From Melieria omissa (taxonomy: Eukaryota; Arthropoda; Insecta; Diptera; Ulidiidae), in the NCBI GenBank assembly GCA_963971225.1, contig OZ020267.1, forward strand, positions 4,154,001 through 4,218,000: 64,000 nt of DNA, written 5' to 3'. The translations under genes and the position numbers were made by a program. The stretch's first letter is position 1. The number at the start of each line of letters is the position of its first letter. The notes under the pieces are model-generated. The model worked only from the letters and a program-made list of their open reading frames with translations, did not search any database and was not told the DNA's origin. Below, piece after piece: positions 1 through 12,327 of this stretch.

Positions 1-2
1 GA

Positions 3-420
3 CAACGCTGTTCCAAGCTTTTCTTTCCAGTTTACTCTGCAAAGAAATCTAATTACCTCTTGGAGCAAAGCGGACACTGTCTGCTAAATATGCATAGAGC
101 GCGACTGAGAATCACGGACAACGAACTATGCAGATTTTGTATTGAAGACGAGGAGACTCCTGTACTCATTATAACGGAATGTCCTGCCCTCATACACGCA
201 AGAAAGCGGGTACTGGGAAGGGAGTTGGTAGAGACAAAAGATCTGTCTGAATTTGATCTAAGGAAAATAAAGAAGTTCCTGGATAACATCGGAGGATACG
301 AACTCCTCCAGTAAGATAAAGGGACGTGACACAATAGTTCAACACTGGACGCATTGTCTCGGGCAGGTGGTGCTCGACTCCCGCTACCCAAATCTTAATC
401 ATAAAATGTTCTTTTTACAA
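3..420 (+). pseudogene. LINE 3' fragment: end of a reverse transcriptase/RNase H polyprotein
   Basis: The frame is open from the left edge of the window to a TAA at 312-314. It reads like the extreme C-terminus of an I/Jockey/R1-group non-LTR retrotransposon polyprotein. Visible motifs are SGHCLLN (family form TGHxxLN), CRFC, an acidic EDEET, then ECPAL and RKRVLG. In the family this forms a CCHC-like finger after the RNase H domain. Here the histidine expected between CRFC and ECP is replaced by a hydrophobic residue (VLIITECP), and LLEQSGHC looks as if roughly ten residues were lost in frame. The sequence after the stop to about 420 has the look of a LINE 3' UTR, with no clear poly(A) or repeat tail. 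It is a dead, 5'-truncated or window-clipped copy. It belongs to a different family from the LINE at 23.1-23.6 kb. The clade assignment is an inference. Confidence 0.7.
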
Positions 421-3400
421 AATAGACCAAATCTTAATTTAGAACAAAAACCGTTTTGAAGAAAAGAAAGCTATTAATGAAATGGTTTGAAAGAGTTTAC
501 ATGATTTGAGTACAAAAGAAAAACATGTGAAAATATAACATTTTCAGAACAGCGAAAAAAACTGATGAACTGTTTATGATTTATTACTAATTTTTCTTTC
601 TATTTTACAAAATAGATCAAATAGAAATTAAAAACAAAAAGTATGGAAAGAAATAAAAAAATTAATGTTGCGGTCTGAGAGGGTCCTACATGATTTGTAA
701 CGCCCCTGGCCAAAGATATAACAACCATCTCCCCATTTGATTTGTTGTGCCGGGACCCCAAAATTCAGTTCACGTGTTCTATAAATTTCACAGTTTTCAA
801 AGCAACATTTAAACGCTGTGCTCCGTCTGGCAACGCTATGCTGAATTCGCTAAAGTTGAAAAAGAAAAGAAATGCCATGCGGCGCAACTGTGTGGCAAGT
901 TGACTATGAACTTTTGCGAAAAGGTTTTGCTATTTTAGTATTTTGTGTGTGTGTGTATGTGTTCTGTTGTTGTTGTTGGTAATCTTGTTGTCGTTGCTTT
1001 TGGTATTGGTGTTGCTTTTGTTGATTGTCGTTGTTGTTGTTGTTATTGTCTGCAGCAATGTGGGCCGCAGGCGGAAACACCCAATACAAGTCACAGCTGG
1101 ATTTATGTCATGGCATTAATTGGCTTCCACCGCGAGCCCCAATTGCCGCAACAACAACAACAATCGCTCGACGCGCGACTGCTCTCTCTCTCCTCACCAA
1201 CTGGCCGACGAGCCAAGCAAGCCAAAAGCGAGCTTCGGTTCATCAGCCATGGCTGGAAAATCAAGTTTAGGCCGCTGTTGTGTCCGTCGCTGCCATTGCG
1301 TGGTGCGGCCGCGGCGTTGCAAGTGGACCCTCAAGTGGCAAGTGGTGTTTTGTTGCTGTTCTGTTTTATTTTGTGCTGTATTTGCTTCATTCATGCCTTA
1401 ATAACCACCAAATAGATTTAAATATTTTCAATTCATTTCTTAATTTCGTTTCTTTTCGCACTCGAATGCGCGACCGCAGTCGCTACCGTTCAGTGATTCA
1501 GTGCTGGCGGCGCTGCTGTTTGCAATTAAAATGAAATTTTGTGCCCTTGCGCCTGCCGCGGCTGTGTAATTAAAATCGAATTAAAAAAACCCCAAAATGC
1601 GGATTGTGTCTTCATTATGCGTTCGCCCGCTCTTGCAGCCACTAAGCGCGCAGTAAAATATGCTACGAAAATCTTTGCCCGCCTTTGAAATAAATTTGGG
1701 GATTTGCGACGCGGCTCGGCTCAGCTTGGCAGACTTTTCGAGTGGGGATTAAGCAATGAATAACATTTGCAACATGGTGCGGCAGCAGCGGCAGACGTAC
1801 CGCCACGCATGGCATGAAGCGCTAGGCCGGGCGGGCAATGCGCCTACTGCCACATGCACATGTGGCAAGGCATTGGTCGATGGGTGTAAAGGCAAAAATT
1901 ATGCTCAGCATTGAAAGCAGCGAAAAAAATAAGTCGAAATGGATTCGGTGGTTGTCGACAGACAGAGCAACAGCTGGCGTTGATTTAATGAAAAAGCGCC
2001 GCGTTTGTTGCATTTCGAGTATTTCACACTTGCCACATCGCCACTTGCAGATTTATTTATAAGCAAATTAAATTCGACTCGCCCCCAACCAGCAGCAAAA
2101 AAAAAACAACAACAACAATAATGACGACAATTTATTTCGAATTTTGCAGCAATTGAAGTGGCCAGATTCTTGTGGAAAGGGTTACCTTCAATATGTATAA
2201 AGTTTCCAATTTCTCACTGGGCTTTTTTTAATTATTTAAAATTATTTTTATTTGCTTTTATTTTTGTTTGTTGAATAGAAAACTCAAAGTAAAAGCCATA
2301 CTAACTCAAAGAAATTTAATATGCAAAGCTTTTACAAGTGTTTGTTGTTTTTTTTTCGTTGCTGCAACACATAAATAAATATGCTGCACTCTAATATGTT
2401 GCAACTGTTGCACAAGTATTGCACGCGCAAAAAATTACAACAACAATAAATCAACAAGAACAACAAAAACAACTAAACCTTCAACCACAACAACTGCAAA
2501 GCAGCAGCGAGCGTAGAAAAGTGTAGTCGACTTGTGGGGAGCGGCAAGCGGACCGCTGGTTGCACGCATTGCAGCGCTTTTTGCCGTTTTGCATGATTTA
2601 TCGGGCGACAGCAGCCATTCTCTTACTTATGTTAATATCTGCATTAAATAAAGTGGATTTATACATTTTTACAACATTTCCTCTTCCTCTGGTTGGGCGC
2701 GCGCCGTAACGTTGTTGCATTGCCTCTATCTCTGTCTCTCTCTTTCTGCTGCCTTCTTGTGTTGTTGCATCATATATATATTTGTTGAATTTTTTCTATT
2801 CATTCAATTTTTTTCTTGCAGCATTTTTTTTCTTACGCTCTCAATGCAACAAAATGCGGCCCACATAAAGCAAAACGTACGCATGCATGCATGTGTGTGT
2901 GTGTGTGTGGGTGTGTTGGTTAGTGTGCGTGTGTTGTGGCTATAAATTTGCGCGCTTAGGAAAATACATAGTGGGATGTTTGATCTCCCATTTTATGCAT
3001 GGCGAGCACTTGGAATTAAGCGTTTTAAAATTCCTCCAGATGAGAATTTATGGTCGCTGGCAGCTTTGCGGATAAAGCGTTACGCACATATGCACTGTAC
3101 ATATGTATGAATGCGCATGCATGTTTCCGAGTGTGCGTTCGTTGTGTTTATATGTAATCAGAATGCAGAAGCATTAAAGTGTATACCAACCATAACAATA
3201 ATAATAAAAAGATTAAGGAGTTTTTTAAATTCTTTCTATCTCTGTAATATTTTAGCGCATATTTTTTAAGCAATCCATACATTTCAGTTTCAGTTTCTGG
3301 CTAATCAACCTTAACGTCTCCAGCACACAGCTCATAAAACAATTGCATTATTTCTTCTATCGTCTTAGCGCCTGTCTGTATGCTACTATTTTTCAGATTC

Positions 3401-3907
3401 CATTTTTGTACTTCAATAAACTTTCTGGCATTTCAAATATGCAACTTTACATAGTTGTGAAAAAAATCGCAAGTTTTGCATTTCTTTTCTTCTCTTCTCT
3501 TTCGTGGCCATTCTTTCATAATTTGCAGTTTTAGTTTTCTCTACAGTTCTCTCCGTCGTTGTCGTTGCATACTTGTAGGCTTTGTTGAATGACTTTCTCA
3601 CTTTACCTTCACGACAATTTGAGTGAGTGTGAGTTCCAAAAGGCCACGAAAGTACAAAAAGTACAAAAAATAAATGCAGCGTATAAAGTTGAATTGGAAG
3701 CGAGTAATGGATGGTGTGGAAGTTGCCGTGGAGGTTGGTGTGAAGGTTCAAGAATATCTTTTGCGTGAGAAATTTTGTGTGAAATTATGGCAATGCATTG
3801 AATGGCAGACAAGTGTGAAATTGCATTGAAAGATCTAGGAAGCATGAGCACACATTGAAGGAATTATGTATTAAGTAATAATAAGCTTTGTAATTTATGA
3901 ATTCATA
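421..3907. other. Unique AT-rich spacer with simple-sequence tracts
   Basis: No supportable gene. It contains a GT/GTT tract (about 943-1045), a CAA tract near 1150, an A/CAA-rich stretch near 2095-2120 and a TG tract near 2890-2932. The ORFs at 945-1415 and 1280-1534 translate these tracts and overlap others in several frames. Confidence 0.6.
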
Positions 3908-4393
3908 TCGCACACCCACTTCAAAAACGACACAACTCAAAATTTTTAATTTTCGAGTTTATGTGTTAATGCTTAAAATGCACCAATAAGCAAAAGCTCA
4001 GTATATTTTGTTGTTGTTATCTGTTATCAAAAAAACAGTTAGGTCTCTCTTCATGTCAACAAATTTGATGCTATTTGATCGCTGCAGCTCAATGCAAAAG
4101 AGTCCTAATTCACATTGTGACACTTTTGAGGAAATAAATTTCTGTTGAAGTTAATTTTTTAAATAAAAAAATTAATTTAGAATTTTCAAAATTTTTCTTT
4201 TAACTTTTTAACTGTTATATATAATTTTTAGATTTAGCAAATGTGACATAACTTGAAATAATTCGGTAATTATTGAATTAAAATATCATCAAAAAAAATA
4301 AAAAAAAATGATTATTAAGCTCAAAAACAGTTGTTTGTGTTTCCTGAAAAATTAAAAATTTTTAATTGCGTCACTTTTGTAGTGGGTGTGCGA
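3908..4393. mobile_element. Non-autonomous inverted-repeat DNA element flanked by TA
   Basis: The left end reads TCGCACACCCACTTCAAAAA. The right end, reverse-complemented, reads TCGCACACCCACTACAAAAG, and imperfect inverted homology runs on for about 45 bp. Both ends are flanked by TA (3906-3907 and 4394-4395), consistent with a TA target duplication. The 486-bp interior is AT-rich and non-coding. A TA duplication suits Tc1/mariner-like or similar transposases, but no transposase remains, so the superfamily is open. Confidence 0.65.
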
Positions 4394-4399
4394 TATATT

Positions 4400-4725
4400 T
4401 TTGAATAAATAAATTAATTTCGAATTTTTTTTTAATTTTATCTTCCTACTTTTTAACTGCCACTTATAATTTTTAAATACTTAAAATGAATTATTTTAAA
4501 ATATTCGATTAAATATTCGATTAAAAGATCATCGAAAAAATCAGAACTCAAAATTTTGGATTTTGTAGTGTAAAATAAAGTGCTCTTTATGTTAGTTCTT
4601 TATCCATAATCTGCATAATCTGTAGGGATTATCTACTAAACATGTTTATTCAGCTTAAAAACAGTTGTTTGTGTTTCCTGAAAAATTAAAAATTTGAATT
4701 ATGTCACTTTTGTAGTGGGTGTGGG
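4400..4725. repeat. Duplicated right half of the 3.9-kb inverted-repeat element
   Basis: The right half of the preceding element recurs immediately downstream, about 332 bp further on. The segment CAGTTGTTTGTGTTTCCTG occurs near 4328 and again near 4662. The AGTGGGTGTG terminus occurs at 4381 and again near 4715, again followed by TA. The locus therefore has one left end and two right ends. Confidence 0.6.
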
Positions 4726-7700
4726 ATATGTGAAACAAAGATGTTCACAGGTCTTCTTGGAAACCAAAAGTTTCAAGTTTTTCAAATAAGTCGAGCTAAA
4801 CTTGCTGAAGAAGTCTTCTGTAAACTAATTTCAAACGCCTTGTTAGCTACTCAACTATTGCCCAATAACAACAATGTTCTTCCATTTCTTTTCAAAACCC
4901 TTTCCTTTTTTCATTCTCTTATCTCATAGCTTCTTTTACTCATTCGTCGACACCGCTTGTCGCCTTAAGCCAACTTAGTATACAATAGCTCATAATTTCT
5001 TGAGTACACGACATTAATTTGGTTCTAACATTTCCAACACCCTTTCCCCCTACTTCAACTAAAGCTCATAGTAAATTTCTACATACTGCTCGAACGCCTA
5101 AAAGTATGCATTGTCATCTCATGCAGACATTGTCGGTGTTGGTGAACGCTGGTGCGCCATAATTCTCCACTCGAATTTCTTCAAACCCTACCAGAGACGC
5201 CGCTCAACGAGCTAAATTCTACGTCTCTAGCGGCGCTTATTCGGTTAGAATGCGTGCTGGCAGCCTAACTTCACTCCACAGAAGCCACTTTCCCCACTCG
5301 TGTGGGCCTTCTTGGCGTGCGACTGGCGTTTTTGGCGCAGTTTCTTTTTGCATGTGAGTTAAGTGAATCTAAAGCACCAACCAACGTGGCCGCCAGAAAA
5401 TGGTGCGGCAGAGGTTAGAGAGCGCGCACGAGCGAGCAGAGCACGGAGCGCAGAGAAAACCCAATTAGAACCAAGATATATGACACTTTAGTTGAGCGCC
5501 AGCCGAGACTGGGGATTGAGACTGAGACGGCGTTGGCGACGGCTACGGCGACTGAGCGCTGAGGTGCTGATGAGCGATGCGTTAAGGGGTTAGCGGTTTC
5601 CAGGAGGCAAGCAGCTCTTCTATGTATGTATGTATGTGTGCTGCGCGCTGGTTGCATGATGTGCTAAACTACAGCAACAACAACTGCCACGCCAAGCTAA
5701 CAATCAAGCGTGTAATTACAATCTTCATGTCGTGCCGTGCCGTGTCGTGCAGTGATATTTTGCTCCTTGTTGCCGTAGTGTGCATTGTTGTTGTTGTTGT
5801 TGTTCGGGTTCCACCACCGGCAGCACCAACAGCGTCTCATTTGTTACCGAAAATCTAAAGTGCGCCCTTTTAATAAAATATTGTATGAAGGCGCTCACGC
5901 GTCTCGACCGAACTCCAAACGCACCGTCTTTGTTGTTGTTGTTGTGTTGTCGCAGACAAACGCGCAACAAAGGGTTAAAGTGCGAAAAGAAGTGTGTGCG
6001 CTTTTGTTGTTGTTATTGTTGTACACGTACAATATGCGCTTGCAGCAGCCATGCAGCGAGGTTGGCGAGCAGTTGTGCGGTGCGAAGTGTGGGTTGGATG
6101 GGGTCGGGGGGTGCGTTGTGCAACCTGCGCAGATACGCGTCGCAGCGCATAATTACTTTACAAGTTCATTATAAACAGTCATAAATCTGTGAAACAACAT
6201 ATAAAGCAACAACAACAACAATAGTCAGTGAAAACGGTAACAATGCAACAAAGCGAAACAATGCGGCAACTGCGCCGCACTTTGCACTGCTGCAGTGCAT
6301 ATTTGCGCCAAGATGGCAACTCTGATTTTAAGTGTAACCCGAAGCAAGTGGCTGCCATGTTGTTGGGTGAGTGGGTGGGTGGGCGGGTGAATGCAGTGGC
6401 GGACACAATCGGCAGTGAACTTTAACACTTTCTTTTTGGCGCATTCCTGTTCCGGTTGGTTGTTGTGCGAGAAGGATGAAGGCGAGCAGGGTTTGTTGTG
6501 TGGCTGTGTTTGACTCATGCATGCCAATGTTTTGTATGTGTGTGTGTGTGTGTGTGTGTGTCGTTAGAGAACAATAGAAAGTATTTCAGTTGCGAAAATG
6601 TTATTGATTGGAGTGCACAATAGTTGTTACAAAAACAATAATAACAAAGAGCAACAAGGTAGCAGCAACAACAAAGACTGGGAAAATTACAACAATTACA
6701 ACGCTAGGTGGTGGAGTTGAAGTCAATATTACCACAGAATAAACAGTATACAGAAGGCGCATCTGAAATAATTTTGCGATTTCATTTCAGACGCGGGCGG
6801 GAAGCAACAAAGGTGAGGAAAATGTAAAGGGAACCGAGAGAGTAAGCGCGAATTGATGTATTGTATACGCAAACATTCGATTTTTTTTGGGCTTTATTCT
6901 CATTTCGACAACAACACGCAATGTTGTTGCGGCTGGCTTGCGCAGCAAGCCAGCTTGGCTTTACTCGTGCACATTGAAAGTGGTTGATTTGGCAAAGCAA
7001 TCGCCAAGGCAAATTCAATAGGTAGTTGCAGCATTCTTTGATAATTAGCACAACATTGTAGCAATAGTTTTCCACTTATTATCACTTTCTTAATGCGTCT
7101 TGGTTGTTTCAATATTTAACACATATATTTCATTGTAGCCATTTGTACTTTTTACAACTTCTATTTTACAAGCAGACCAAAAGAACTTATAAAATCCATT
7201 GAATTTTGGTTTTTCTCGTAGTGCTACCACCTTATGTGCCTTGGCGATCGCTCAATCAATTTTTCTATGAAACTGCCTCACCACTTCTTGTTCTTGTTTG
7301 TCAAAAAGCAAGCGGAGAGCGAGCACGAGCCAGCACCAACATGCAAGCGGCACATCGCTTTGTTGCCCAACAACAACAACCACAGTGTGTGGTGCGCGGT
7401 CGCAGCTTCTCAGCTCACGCTCTCGCGCTCTGTGCGTTCTCATCCCCTTTACTGCTTCCCCCCGCATCCACAAACGGGTCGTACCGCTGGAACCCGCGAA
7501 GAAAATTTTCTTTACACCAGATGCGCATTCTGTATATTGTTTGTTCTGTGATATTACACATTGGCAACATTTTGCTTCAGGCTTTTTGTATGTTTATTGG
7601 TATTATTGTAGTTTTTATTATTGTTGTACAAAAATTAACTATGACTGTTGTTGTAGTTGTAGTAGTTTCTGTTTCTGGTTACTGTGCTGAAATTGGGGTT

Positions 7701-7821
7701 TGTCGACTTTATGCTGCTGTTTCCGAATTTGGGATATTTTGATGCATTGATTAACCATTTTGAAAACAAATCAGTTTACTTTTGAGTAGTGAAAGTTTGT
7801 TGTGCTCTTTTCAACCTATTA
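4726..7821. other. Unique spacer with a GC-richer core and GTT/CAA tracts
   Basis: No supportable gene. Positions 5390-5600 are GC-richer with GAGCG-type runs and could be regulatory, but no promoter can be demonstrated. GTT tracts lie near 5785-5805, 5930-5950 and 6005-6025. The ORFs at 5780-6184 and 7206-7742 are tract translations in several overlapping frames. Confidence 0.55.
6537..6560. repeat. TG dinucleotide microsatellite
   Basis: Twelve uninterrupted TG units; likely polymorphic. Confidence 0.95.
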
Positions 7822-8215
7822 CACCGTGCGACAAAAACCGAAAAAATGTTTAACACTGGAAAAAATCTATATGGGCGTAAAACTAGAGACCAAACATAGT
7901 AATACTGCGTACTCAGTTTTTCGTTTCTACATCCTTTGTCCTTTTAAAAGGACTTCAAAATTTTGAAGGGTATAAAAAATAAAAAAATATAAAAAATACT
8001 TAACCTCGTTAGAATATGGCGATATGTATATCAAATGGAAGAGGAAATGCTCAAGAATTTAAATAAAATCGTTATTTTATCTATTTGTAAAAAACAGAAT
8101 ATGAAAAAGGTCCTTTGAAAATTTTAATCCTTTATATCATTGAAAATTTAGATAGAATTTTCTTGAAAAATAAGTATATTAAAACCCAAAATTTTCTTGA
8201 TCAACTTGATATTTT
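7822..8215. mobile_element. Foldback element family A, single arm
   Basis: It starts TTA then CACCGTGCGACAAAAA and continues with the family sequence (CTAGAGACCAAACATAGTAA, TACTGCGTACTCAG, CTTCAAAATTTTGAAG). It runs to the inner TTAAAACCCAAAATTTTCTTG near 8200. The opposite arm is absent. The other copies are at 15532-16231, 27165-27662 and 59014-59470, with a diverged relative at 61089-61630. Non-coding. Confidence 0.75.
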
Positions 8216-8987
8216 TATATATGATAGTATTTTGTTTTAACCTAATATAACGTTTCCTCAGTTTTCTACTCTCGATATTTTTGCCATTCAAGCAAATGTA
8301 CGCTAAGTTTTAACTTATACATTCTGCCTCTTTTAGTCTTAGTTTGGATTATAATTTTGTTTCTCTTTCACCAAAAGAAAAAAAACAGCAAACCATTGCT
8401 CTATAAATCTTCAAAGGAGCAAACGTGCAAATTTCAGCACACTTTTCCTATATTTTGGTTTCCTCAATGTTGTTGCTATTATTCGTTTGTTTCGTTTCGG
8501 CTTCGCTTGCTTTCGCACCTCCTGTTCCACATTCTTTGCTTGTGTGCGCTTGTATTGTATAATGAATGGACGAAGAACTGCTGGCGCAGGGTTTACTAGA
8601 GAACAACATCAATTGACGGCTTGTTTTGCTGTTCCACTGAATTTCTCATATTGAACACACACACACACTCATCCTACTAGCAAGGACATGTGTCCTTTTT
8701 TTCGTGATTTAGTTTGTATTTCGTTCTTCTACTTTTTGCCGTTTGGACTACGCTTGCAGTTGCCAAAGCGTTAATCTCTGCACGAAAAATTTGCGTCCTT
8801 TCGTCCTTTTGAACAGTTTTGAGTTTCGTTGTTTAGCGTCAACTTTCACTTTTGTAGTTTTTGAAAATCTTGTACCTTTTTGCTCACTATTACATGACTA
8901 TTTTGGTTACTAAGTTGTGTAAGGATCTTGAGAATTTTGATCCAATAGCGTTTTTTCTCTTCTCGCATAGTGTTTTAGTGTTTAGGG
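8216..8987. other. Unique AT-rich spacer
   Basis: Holds pyrimidine-rich sequence and a short CA tract at about 8655-8670. Nothing else can be supported. The hAT target duplication begins at 8980. Confidence 0.5.
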
Positions 8988-9908
8988 CAGTGGCGTAGCG
9001 TGGGTATCGGCTGCCCGGGGCGGAAGACAATTTTGCCGCCCTCTTAATTAGGTATTTCAATTTAATGTATACTATACATTATATACATTAATTCTAGAGA
9101 ACTTTTCGGCAAGAACAGTCATCATTATTTTGCATTAAACAGGTTAGATTTTAAATAAAAAAATTTATTTGTTTTACAATCACGTTTATTAATACAAAAA
9201 TTCTTACTTCAACCATTGATATAACAGGTAGTTACATAGGTATTATTTAATCATGTCGATCGTCGAGGTATATTGTACAGCACATCTATCTATAGGCAAA
9301 AATCTGAAAACCGTAAATATTTGTTCGGAACCCTGGGTATGCGAGTGTAAAACTCGTACATGGCCGGATTTCAATAAATTAAAGCTTGAACAACATATCA
9401 GACAGTCCAACATACAATTACATAAATAAAATATTTAATACTCACACAGTTGAATGTAGGTACAAGTAGCGGAAAATTCAAATTTTCACAAAGTTAACCA
9501 ATAATTTCATAACCACTACACGTACTTATTTGTACAAAAATCACAGTTACGAAACAGTGTGAACTAAACAACTGAAGATCTATGAATAAAACTTTCTTTG
9601 AATTTTCAAAGCATCACAAAGCATCAAAGCAGCAAGTCAGAATAGACGGTGTTGCCATTCGCTACAAAATATCATTCAAAGAAAGGGGATTACCCGAATT
9701 CGTCACAGAATAAGTAATGAAAAATTCCGTACTCTTTTCAATTGCTGCGAATTTATAGTTGCGTTAAAAATATGAAATGGTTCAAATATTTACAAAATAT
9801 ATTTTATTATTTACTGTGAAATTTTGTCGCCCCCTAAAAAGTGCCGCCCCCTAAAAAGTGCCGCCCGGGGCGGGCCGCCCCCACCGCCCCCACTACGCTA
9901 CGCCACTG
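8988..9908. mobile_element. hAT-type non-autonomous element, 921 bp
   Basis: Both ends read CAGTGGCGTAGCGT, as 14-bp perfect terminal inverted repeats, followed by G/C-rich GCCGCCC motifs. The flanks are an 8-bp imperfect direct repeat: GTTTAGGG at 8980-8987 and GTTTTGGG at 9909-9916, 7 of 8 matching. CAG...CTG ends with an 8-bp duplication are the hallmark of the hAT superfamily. Near the right end, CGCCCCCTAAAAAGTGC is repeated in tandem (about 9828-9865). The interior is AT-rich with no transposase frame, so the element depends on a hAT transposase encoded elsewhere. Confidence 0.85.
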
Positions 9909-9916
9909 GTTTTGGG

Positions 9917-11723
9917 TTCCATTGCCGAAAAGGTTCAGAGTTCTAGGCGTCTTTGTAACTCTTTATCAAACTCATTTAAGTGCTAATTATGTGTAACTGT
10001 ATAGATATGTGAGGGTGCGTGAATGTGCAGGCATAGGTTTTAGTTTCGTTGAACCATTAAGCTGGTTTAATTAACTGTTGAAACTATTCGACTGCTCGAG
10101 TTAATTAAGAAAAGCTCACACTAGCTGACGAGGCAACAAAGGATCAGGTCTCAGGTGCGTTGCAGCTATTTGGGTCACATATACATACATACTCGTATTA
10201 TACATAGATACATACATATGTAAGTACATTCTCGTATGTGTGCTGTTTCCGTATGCAAATTTACACGTAGGTAAGTAGGTGTCAGCGTGGACTTTTTTAG
10301 TGAATATGAAATTTTAGTGGAGTGAATATGAAATTTTAGTGGAGTGATATTTAATGGGGTTGTGAGCCATAACAATTGGTGTAGGTGGGTAGCACTTGAT
10401 ACGGGAAGCATTCAACATTTGAAACCTTCACTACTTGAAGAAAAACATGTCATTCAACGTTTCTTTCTCTAATATTAAATTGCGTGCTTAAATTTGTGTT
10501 TCATGCAAAACGAAGCAAAGAAACATAGACAAAAGTATTGAGCTGTGTACAAATAACAACGAAGAAAACCCTCCTTCAGCAACAAAAATGGCCACTTTAT
10601 GTGTTCAGCTCAGGCACAAGGACACATTTTCGCACAATTCAACAAGAAATTAATTAGTGAAACATAAGAACGGGGATTACTTGTAGATGCCTAGTGGCAG
10701 TGTGGCCTGCGTGCTCGCTGCTGTCAATAATAAAATTTAATAAAAGCATAAACTCACGCACACACACACACACAGCAGAGAAATCAAGTTAATTAGACTC
10801 TTGACTGCGTCCAATACATTCACACACCCACACACACATATTGCATGTAGTAGATGTAATAGATGCGTATCGTCAGCCGATTGGATGGTGCGCACAAAAA
10901 CAAATTCGCTCTGCCATTATAAATAACACTTTCGTCCCGATGATTTATTGTGCAATTTTAATGTTCAGGTTTTCTTAACCTCCGCTTCATGCCACTTTGC
11001 GCTCCTCTACGCTGCTCTACTCTGCTCTGCACTGCTGCAGAAGCGTTTCGGTGTGCACATTCGACATTTTGGCCGCTTCGTAACAAATGGCAAATAACAG
11101 CCTCACTCTGACACGCACACACACACACACATACATGTACACAACGAAAATCAGCAACACTGCGCGCTGAGGGTTGTGGGGGTGGAGGTGTTGGTGTTGC
11201 TGTTTGGGGGCTGTTTGATAAGGGCGTTTGTAGGCGGAGTGCGGCCGGCCGGCGGGCTGTAGGCAGTAGGCGGCGGCACGTACCGTGTTGCGGCAGCAGT
11301 CGGCCGCTCGGTCGGTCGCCCCTAATAATGTAGCGTGAACGCAGGCATTGTGCGCTGTAATTCAACGGAATAAAATAAAACACGCACCAAAGCACATTCA
11401 TCCCTCGAGAATTATTGCTTATTTGGCTTGTAATAATTCTTCTTCTTTTGCTGCTGCCACGGCTGTTGCCACTGCTGCTGCTGCTGTTGTTGTTTTCTTG
11501 TTGTTGCTGCTGCCATTTTCATGCTGCTTGTTGCTGTTATTGCTACAGCATCTTTCTCGGCAACCATACTTCTTCTCGGGACACTTTTTGCGTTTGTTGT
11601 TGTTGTTGTTATTTTGTCTGTTTTTCTGGCATTTTGTTCAGAGAACTCGATAGAGAGGCCATAGTTATAAAAATTACACGAAATAAACAAAATTACAAAA
11701 AAAAGTTCAATTATTAAGTGAAG
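9917..11723. other. Unique spacer with CA tracts and a GC-rich block
   Basis: CA microsatellites lie near 10756-10774 and 11112-11132. Positions 11160-11330 are GC-rich and 11445-11620 are CTG/GTT-rich. ORFs such as 10958-11401 (minus) and 11348-11653 overlap on both strands and show no family motif. No gene supported. Confidence 0.5.
10299..10342. repeat. 22-bp tandem duplication
   Basis: Two adjacent identical copies of a 22-bp unit starting AGTGAATATGAAATTTTAG. Confidence 0.9.
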
Positions 11724-12120
11724 ATGGGATATTGTTTGGCTTTCATAAAAAACTTACGTTAAACTTTTCGAATATTGCAGAGGAAGTGTAAAAACTTCAA
11801 AATTAAAAAGGATATTGTTTTGCTTTTACAAAAAATTAAATTAAATACAAAAAATTATATATTAAAAAAAAACCTTGTTTTTTTCTGTAAATCTCTTTTT
11901 TACAAATTTCAAATTGAAAACGATATTTTTTCGCTTTAACAAAAAATTATAAATTAAAAAAGTTGTTTTTCTTCTCGGTGAATTTCTTTTTTATAAATTT
12001 CAAATTGAAAACGATATTCTTTCACTTTTACAAAAAATTATAATGAATACAAAAAATTATAAATTGAAAAAAAAAGTTATTTTTCTTTTCTATAAATCTC
12101 TTTTTTATGAATCAGATATA
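11724..12120. repeat. Degenerate tandem repeat, about four units of 90-115 bp
   Basis: Each unit starts with a GATATTNTTTNGCTTT-like segment (near 11726, 11811, 11920 and 12011). Each continues through ACAAAAAATTA, a poly-A stretch, then TTTTTCTNT, AATNTCTTTTTTA and, in most units, CAAATTGAAAAC. The repeat is AT-rich and non-coding and directly precedes the TTTTA array. Confidence 0.65.
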
Positions 12121-12327
12121 GTACATTTTTTAATTGTAAAAAGTTTACTCTATAATTAAAAAATTTGTACAATTTAAACATTTTAATCAAATTCGAGGCA
12201 TCATAATTTGGAAACTAAATTTTTTTCTTAAAAAGCCAAAAAAAATAATTTAAAAAATTTACAAAAAAAAAGTTTGTAAATTGAAAAAATAAATTATCTT
12301 TTGTTATTTTATTTCTTATTTTTTATT

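Noticed and set aside
5390..5600. Promoter-like GC-rich segment
   Set aside because: No combination of initiator, downstream element and coding exon could be demonstrated.
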